From Platycnemis pennipes (taxonomy: Eukaryota; Arthropoda; Insecta; Odonata; Platycnemididae), in contig OW121848.1 of NCBI GenBank assembly GCA_933228895.1, positions 159,356,688-159,420,687 on the forward strand: DNA of 64,000 bases, in the 5' to 3' direction. The notes beneath the pieces are model-generated. The model was given only the letters and a program-made list of their open reading frames with translations, made no database searches and was not told the origin of the DNA. Positions 57,016 to 64,000 of this stretch are shown in pieces. Position numbers and translations under genes: made by a program. Position 1 is the first letter of the stretch. Each line of letters begins with the position of its first letter.

Positions 57016-58332
57016 TAATGGGTCTTAGGGTCTCTACATTAGGCACAGGTTTAGGCTCTGGTATCTCTAAATTTACAAAGTTGTATCGCGTGATCGACCG
57101 TACTCTAATACCAACAATCCAAAAATTGACAAAGTTCTAACGTTCCTCCGCGAGACCAATCTCATCACAAAAATATGACCAGATTTTCCCATTTAATACG
57201 TTACACGCATGATATACGGTGTATAGACAGACCTATAATAGCAAATGAGTGAATAGTTTTGTTATAAGTAATATTCATGTATAAGCATGCGAAGGTGCGG
57301 TATGACCTAAGTTGTGGATGCACCTTAAACCAAACCTACCTACCTACTACCTCTATTCCCAAAAGTGGGATTCAAGCCCTCACGTATTCGATGGCCACGT
57401 CAATGCTGTAGAACACCGCGCCTTCTCTCTGTCATCCCTGACACGAGATTTTTACCAAAACCATTCATCAGAACCAGACTAGACAGGCAGAACATTTCTT
57501 TCTTATTTTCCAACCGCATTTTCTTTAACCACAAGATTGTTTCTTCTTCACGACAGGAACAAAGTCTTAAATGATTTTTTTTACCCGTGATTCCCCTCTG
57601 AATTCTTCCCAAATATTAAGTCAAAATGTATCGAGGTGATTATAAAAATTTTTCATGTTCAGTTTCAATTTATAATTCCACAGAACCTTCTCATGTAAGC
57701 ATCATTAATAATACATTTTAACTAAATAAGGCTCCTCGTGGCAAAGGAAAGGTGCAATACTGTAAAAAATTGTCAAAACCTTTTCCCTTCATTCTATTTG
57801 AAAATTACCTTTCATTTTGTATTTAATTAATCGATCACACTTCCCTTGCCTTTGGACCCATGAGCGATTTGAGGAGCGGTGAAAAAGAATGACCCATGAG
57901 CGGTTTGATAAGGAGGCGATAATTCTCAGCAAACTGCAGCCCTGGTTCTTGCCTATCTCGGTCCCGAAATCTCATCTCTTAGGCGCGAGAATGAGAAAGA
58001 GAGGACGCTTGAAGGGAGACATTCTAAATATTTTGATAATTCGCCCTGGGTTGAGACATTCTATCTTCCAAGCTTTTACTGTGGAACACGTAAATTGGAA
58101 TGATTGTTGTATTAAAAATATTGTATGGTCCAAATATTCGGAAAAAATACCGCAAGTTTTCTAGAATACTTCCAAGAACATGACAAGCCAGATCGAAGAA
58201 ATATTGTAGTATACTGAGCTTTATTTACACGAAAAAAGTGAAGTATTCCGTCCACTTTCTTACTGCGCTGATGCGATTAAAGGCCTCCCTATGGCCACGG
58301 CGGCGAGGTGATCACTGACACCTTTCCAGCAG
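57016..58332. other. AT-rich non-coding
   Basis: Nothing recognisable. Confidence 0.55.
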
Positions 58333-58625
58333 TGTATACATCTACATTTACATAATACCATTTACACACACCAACATTTACAATCACCATAAGGATGGTC
58401 GGCAGGGGGTGAATACACACTAAACATGCATTAACTATCGTGCATAAAAAAGATTAGTAATCATATTCTTGTCTACACTTAAAAATTTAAAAAAATAGAT
58501 AAAAATAGCTAAGTAATCATGCAAGAAAATGCTGTTAGTTGGGTTAGCACAAAGTCCTTATACAAACGTGGAACTACCTATACTATTCATTGATAGACTT
58601 GTATTTATACTATTGGATATATGCA
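58333..58625 (-). mobile_element. CR1/L2-group LINE 3' end, subfamily A
   Basis: Tail ATACATCTACATTTACATAA and GGTCGGCAGGGGGTGAAT, then a 3' UTR matching 2270-2480 and 4315-4510 (ATGCATAAAAAAG, TTAAAAAAATAGATAAAAAT, AGTCCTTATACAAACGTG). Truncated within the UTR/C-terminus. Confidence 0.85.
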
Positions 58626-60938
58626 CAGCTATAAATAAACCCTGGAACGAAATGTTGGCAATAGTCGTTTGCAGATGCGAGGCTCATTCCAGTGGTCCCA
58701 ATAGCCATTTGAGTATAAAATGACATTCCGTCGACGAGTAAATACTCCCAGTTCGAGAATACGGATGGGAGAAAAAAAAATACCGGGCATGATATACCTA
58801 ACTGGCAGTACATTGATTGACTGGGGCTGTTGATTCAGTCTTCGGAATCATAACGGTCGAAATGTAGAAAAGCGAAGCATGCTCTGTGACATTCGGGATC
58901 GCGGTTATCCTATCCTTGAGTTATCGACGACAGAAACACCATTTCAATATATTTGTGGTGATGCTGTGATGGTCTCCTCGGCGTAGAAATGTTTCTCATC
59001 AGTGTTGATATTTGCTTCTGTTGGACTCTCTATTCCACCTCCTTTAATTTTCCACTGATATCGGATCGAACGCCGTGAGCTTTTAAGGGGCCGGTGCACT
59101 CCGATTGCATCGTTCCCGCCAATTGAAAGTCCCACCCGGTCCGGTCCTCCAGATCCCACTTTTTTATGAATTTCAAGAGGAGCATTGCAAAGAAAGGAGC
59201 GTGGGATCATTTTTGGTGAAGAGAAATCCTCTCGACTCCATGGGAATAAACACTAAGGCACACGAGTGGGCCGAGGAGGGGAGAGCATTTGTATCTCGCG
59301 TACGTTTTTTTTTCCTCTTTTCCCTAAATGTCAGACTGTGCTGGTGTGTGTGTATTTTGTAGGAATGTGAGAGGGAGGGAGAGACGGGGTAGTGCGGTGG
59401 TGTGGCGGTGGTGCGGGGAGCCCTTCCGTTGATCGCCATAAAATCAATCTCTTCAGCCCTCGGTCGCTTTCGAACGCCCCATCACTCATCTCTCCCTCGC
59501 AGCCCCCAACCCCGCTTACATTTCATCTCTCTCTCTCTCTCTTTCTCCCCCTCCCCCCCTCCCGCCTCCCCACGTCAAGCCCCTCCCCCCCCTACATCTC
59601 ACTCTCCGCGATATCACCCCCCTTCTTTTCCCGCCGCCCCCATTTCCCACCGATGGTCCGTCTGCTGGTTTCCATTTCGCGGCGTGCCTATTTCTTTTCC
59701 TTGGCCGATCCTGCGGTTCCCTTCCCATTTACGTCATAGTTAACCTCAAACTGAATGATCCTCCTAACGATGATCCGTCTCAATCAAATATCCACCGCTT
59801 TTTGCAGAAGATGCTTAGTAGAATTGGATATGACCAGTACAAAAAAGATATCGAGGCAATGCCGTTTAATCTTTAATGGCATCTTTAATGGCATTTTTTG
59901 AAGCCTTTTATATTTTCTGCATTCTATCCGGAGTAGCTATGAATGCATTTTTTCTTGATTCTGACCCATAATATTCCCATGACAACGCTTTAAATGGGAA
60001 TGGTTATAGTATTTGCATATTTAATGGTGCAAAATATTTCTTATTATTTCATCATGTGATCATATTTCGCGTTGCATGTTCTTCATTTACAGTTACTGTT
60101 TAAAGCCTTAAGATAAACGTGGAACGCGATATTATATAATACATCTGATTTTTAGGTCTTCTTTAAAGGAGGTATGACACTTTGCAGCTAGTGTCGTAAA
60201 GACGTGTCATTGAAATAGCTCAGTAGTTTTCCATTTTTAATTCGAGTCCATTTTTTTTACTTTTAAGATTAAACCTCTTATATCGGACCCAATAGCAAAT
60301 GCATGTCGTGGGTGGAGCTCGGTTTCATCCGTCAGATGGAACTGTTTACCCCGGTACCTTTCGCATGAAACAGACTTATGCGAGCGCCAGGTTTTACGTC
60401 ACTCTTTGCCTTCCTTGCCGTGAAAACTACAACGGCGCACAATGGGTTAAAATCGTGAAAAGCTGGCCAAGATCCCAAAAATGTTTTTTTTTCAGTTTGG
60501 AAGATGAAACTTTGCACAGTGATTCTCCTTTTATTGCTGCGTTTGATGAGTGATTTAATTTTTCAAAATTAATGCGTAGTAACAATGTGCAAGGGCTTAA
60601 ATTTGAACAAAATATAAAAAACGGAATCCAGTTTTCGCTGAAAATCTCCCAAGTGAAGAGGTTGCAGGACTTTTGGTAGTAGCTTTACGGAATAAAAGGT
60701 GACGTTATGCTACTAAACACACCTTATTCTTTGACACATCATAATAGTTGCTTTACAGCCCGGTATTTTCTCTGTAAATAGGACAAAATGGCGGACCATA
60801 TGTTCCACCGATTTTTGCTCTTGGTAGAAAAATGGTTAATTTGTTCACGTTAGTTTCGTAAGTAAATCATATCACATGATTCACTGAAGCTTCAAAAATG
60901 GGAATTCGTTGAAAAACTCTGCTACACTCTGTGATTTA

Positions 60939-60970
60939 TTAGTGCGGAAACAGACTTGCAAACACCCATG
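60939..60970 (+). repeat. Fragment shared with repeat F insert
   Basis: TTAGTGCGGAAACAGACTTG followed by AACACCCATG matches 36796-36826, inside the extra 111-bp segment of repeat F. So that segment is itself dispersed. Confidence 0.7.
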
Positions 60971-61072
60971 AAAAAAAAATTCAGGAAATAACTCAATTTT
61001 TTGATCGCCGCGGCATTACGTGCATGAAAGTGCATAATAGAAGAATTTTCATCATAGCTGAAAAATCATTCG

Positions 61073-61107
61073 AATATACTTTCCAATGTATGGTTGGAAA
61101 GTATATT
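61073..61107. repeat. Perfect 14-bp hairpin
   Basis: AATATACTTTCCAA (61073-61086) is exactly inverted at 61094-61107 across the loop TGTATGG. Confidence 0.85.
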
Positions 61108-61679
61108 TAGGTTCTTTAAGATTCACTTTTTTTGTTATAGATCGAAACTAATGTCGGTTTCATGGGTTGATAAGTCACTAATGTTGAGGTATTAGTAATT
61201 ATTTAGTTAGGTTTATCATAATTTATGCACAACTTTCAGGTTGCTTGGATTGATTTAACTTGGTTTCCACAAGACCTCTTTTGTGATTAAATTAATCGGA
61301 ACGTGACCATGCACAGCTTTTGATATAGTGTCATAATATAATGTTACCTTTCCCTTTTCCAACGGTGGGAAAAATATCAGGGTGGAGAAGAAAATGAGGG
61401 TAATAAAATTGGAAAGGAACTCAAGGTTAGGCAAACATCTTATTTCACTCAAAAGCCTTCATAAAATACACCAGTTGCGTGACCTAGGTTCTCTCCTATA
61501 TGATACTCCATTTGGCTATCGATCGCTTCCTCAAGGCCCTGAGAAAAGAGGCTACTCATCTCCGGAGTCTGAAATTCTACCAGATTCCCACCTCTCTATG
61601 TTTCATTTCAATAAATATTACATACAGATTACACATTACCTGTTGTCCGAGCAGGGAGTATAGGGGTTTTCGACTTGTC

Positions 61680-61871
61680 CTTAAAAATCAAATCCTTCTT
61701 TTGGTTTTATATCTCCTAATAGTTTTTTAAAATTTTAATTTTAATTGTATTTTTGAGTGACATTAAACTGCATCTTGTATCTGTAACTTATATTGGGGTT
61801 AGATGAAAGAGGGGACTTTTTAGTCTCAATCTCGCCCCAATAAAGACCCTTATCTATCTATCTATCTATCT
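61680..61871 (+). mobile_element. Possible non-LTR element 3' end
   Basis: An AT-rich 3'-UTR-like stretch leads to CTCAATCTCGCCCCAATAAA and a (TATC)n run at 61850-61871. Many LINEs end in such short tandem repeats. No coding region is recognised upstream, so this is weak. Confidence 0.35.
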
Positions 61872-63841
61872 TTCAAGTTTTTAATGATAAGTAATTCTCC
61901 ACGCGTGGTGTGGATGTACTACTTTCGTCATTTGGACAGCATGATTGTTACGTAATTTAAGATTGTGGAGATATATATTCTTGAACAGACACCATTCCTA
62001 ACAGCCAATATACTCCAAGACAGAAAGACAGTCTTTTTCAACCTCCATTGTGGCATATTGGCAGCTCAGGGAAAAGAGATCGAGGGAGCACCACACAAGA
62101 TGCATCCTGGCTCCGTAAACAAAACACACGCTAAATTCGCCATTTGCAAACAATTAACAAGTAGGCAGTATATTCAAGAGCAACAAAAATAATTATAAAA
62201 AGTAACAATTCTCAACAGCAAAAACACAAACACATGCAATGAAGATTAAATTAATACACAACAACAATGTGCATGTGCATAAAAATTGAATTCTCATCCC
62301 ATCCTCTCTCGAAGCAGTTCCACGTTATTCCATTAGCTTTATCCTCTTCACAGTTGTCGGAACTACATGCCATTCCTCTAAAGGCATTTTTTTCACTCAT
62401 TTTTGTCCAAATATCACTATTTCACGCATATTTATTGGGAATTTATATATCATAAAATATTCAATGGCGATTTCTCAAAGATTGCAGTAGGTACGCACAT
62501 GATACGAATAATTATGCTTGCTTCTCCCTCTCCTGGTGCTTGAATCACAAACCTATAATTGCATTCACAAAATGTGAATTCCTTGGATGATAATTGAAAT
62601 ATAGGAGATAGGATAATTGAAATATAGGAGAAATATAGGATTAATTGCTTTGCGTATTATCGTATGTTTTCTTCCGATTCGCTGACCCTTTTCAGGAGCA
62701 ATATTAGTGTTGTAATTCATATGGATTGTTGCGGCCCCCGCCCTGGCCCTATGAGGTGACGTCTTTTTGAATGACGTCAGCTCTTCCCCAAGTTGTGTGA
62801 CTTATGCCTAAGTCATGAGCTGGTTACAGAAATATGGAATCCCCTGGGCATTTCCACGGCAGAACCCTGAATATTTTCTCGCTGATTGGCGTGGCTAATC
62901 GCCAGTGGTTACCAGCAATATCCGTAAATTTCGCAGTTTTGGAGTCAGCTCCCAATCCAGGCGCAAACAGTGCCTTGGGCTACCCCGACCTAAACCTCAG
63001 GATACTTTGCACAATTGGGAAAGAAAATATCTACGAGAAGATACGTTACAACTGACCTTTTGAGAATAATTTCGAAAGGCAAAGCAGGTTGATTTTCCGT
63101 TTGTAATGAGGAAATAGATGGACTACTGTATATTTTGCTTTAGGTTCTCCAAATGCAAATCGTTTGCAACCAAGGCCGCATCGCACCGTTTAACCTAAAC
63201 ACAAAATTGCTAATGTAAGCACAATACACCCACGTGCACGGGAATACGTAGAACGCCTAAACTTTTGGCTGCCAAGGGATCTGTCACGGGTTTTAATTAT
63301 AAAAGGAGACATTTTTTCATCTCTCACTTTCCTTATCCGGCTTCCGTAGTCGGTTCCTAACGTTTGTCTCGTGAAATGTCTTCCCATTCCAGAACCTTCC
63401 TCTCTGCAATGCCAAGTGCACCTTCCCGCGTGTGCTAAAAGTCATACTAAGTGAATTTAATTTGCAACGAGTTGGTGCTCTGGATGTCCGGGTGACTTGG
63501 TGAGACACCAAGTGCGCAGGGTCCTTGGTCGCTCATCCGGAGGATGCCTCGACGGACGGAGGGAAGGACAGCGGATTGACCTTTTTTCCCCCCTCAACCC
63601 GAACCCCATCCCCCATGTCCACCGATGTCTCCTCCCCGTTCCCACTTCCCTCTATGCTCGCCATTCGCTCTTTCTCGCCACCACCCCAATTTCCTCCCTC
63701 CCACCCTCGCTGTCAACCGCACAGGCTCCTCGCCCTTTTTCAACATCCCCCCACCATCTCACCCCTCTCCTCTCAATACGAACTCGTCTCTCTCTCTCTC
63801 TTTTGCCCCCCACAATTCTTCCTCTTCCCTTTGTGGTTTGT
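61872..63841. other. Non-coding; C/T-rich block at the end
   Basis: AT-rich to about 63450. 63585-63830 is C/T-rich on the + strand with (CT)n at 63788-63800. No exon recognised. Confidence 0.55.
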
Positions 63842-64000
63842 GTTGGAAACCGTCGGGATCACCTCGAATAGGTATCCAAGGTGTCACGTGATATAAACAC
63901 TGATGGTTCGCGAATATCGGTGTGTTGAAACCGCTGATTACAACCTCATTCATTGTTTACGCTAGTGCTTTATCTTATTGAGGGCTCTATAGTCGAGACA
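63842..64000 (+). repeat. Repeat family F, second copy, runs off the window
   Basis: GTTGGAAACCGTCGGGATCA, CTCGAATAGGTATCCAAGG, GTCACGTGATATAAACAC and later CATTGTTTACGCTAG match 36667-36724 joined directly to 36836-36955. It lacks the 111-bp segment present there. Confidence 0.85.

Larger units (their letters stand above)
58626..61679. other. Non-coding; C/T-rich block
   Basis: 59470-59650 is C/T-rich with (CT)n. A 32-base word TTAGTGCGGAAACAGACTTG... at 60939-60970 repeats 36796-36826. The hairpin at 61073-61107 is listed separately. No exon is recognised. Confidence 0.55.

Noticed and set aside
1363..58460. Regularly repeated words as a CRISPR array
   Set aside because: The repeated CCCTGCAAGCCACC words are dispersed in both orientations over the whole window and are LINE tails, with no regular spacers.
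58810..58870. Another copy of the CTGARGA-hairpin motif
   Set aside because: CAGTCTTCGG and GGTCGAAATG are present, but the order and pairing do not fit on either strand.

Overview
The window looks like animal nuclear DNA, most likely from an arthropod and possibly an insect with a large, repeat-rich genome. It holds many decayed non-LTR retrotransposons (at least two lineages), Penelope-like remnants, tRNA-derived SINE pieces, foldback elements and long C/T-rich low-complexity tracts. It has no compact operon-like coding. The species cannot be fixed by reading; an odonate or other hemimetabolous insect is only a guess. I see no rRNA, no intact tRNA, no CRISPR array and no prokaryotic gene.

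Only one credible host gene segment is visible: a GC-rich exon on the + strand (6242-6719). It would start a secreted or membrane protein with a signal peptide, a Gly/Arg-rich and then Pro-rich linker, and one LDL-receptor class A domain. The exon ends in a consensus phase-1 splice donor. No further exon of this gene is recognisable, so much of the window may be its intron, but that is inference.

Layout: 1-1290 is AT-rich and empty apart from a perfect hairpin. From 1290 to 4972 there is a pile of elements: a tRNA-like SINE head, a CR1/L2-type LINE tail, and an RTE-like LINE cut in two by a 2 kb CR1/L2-type LINE that still has a 589-codon open frame, followed by a second CR1 copy. 6.2-6.7 kb is the LDLa exon, and 6.8-7.15 kb is a foldback repeat. 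13.4-15.5 kb holds a repeat family in direct and inverted copies. 16.8-17.8 kb holds a SINE and a CR1 piece. 21.9-28.9 kb holds two short elements with related terminal inverted repeats, a long foldback, two RTE 3' fragments and one more LINE 3' fragment. A Ty3/gypsy reverse transcriptase scrap lies near 30 kb. 34.2-37.1 kb is dense in CR1 tails and foldbacks. 38.0-40.8 kb holds a SINE and the longest RTE copy. 41.5-42.2 kb is a SINE cluster. 46.3-46.6 kb is a Penelope-like C-terminus with its downstream terminal motif. 49.5-51.5 kb holds three CR1 pieces, 58.3 kb another, and the last 160 bases repeat a family seen at 36.7 kb.

The features form a record of retrotransposition rather than a pathway. 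The most informative observations are: the CR1 insertion exactly behind the Phe codon of the RTE catalytic FxDD box, fused in frame; a recurrent CTGARGA / hairpin / GAAAC motif at several loci, one of them directly downstream of a Penelope-like ORF end; and a conserved stem-loop in the CR1 tails.
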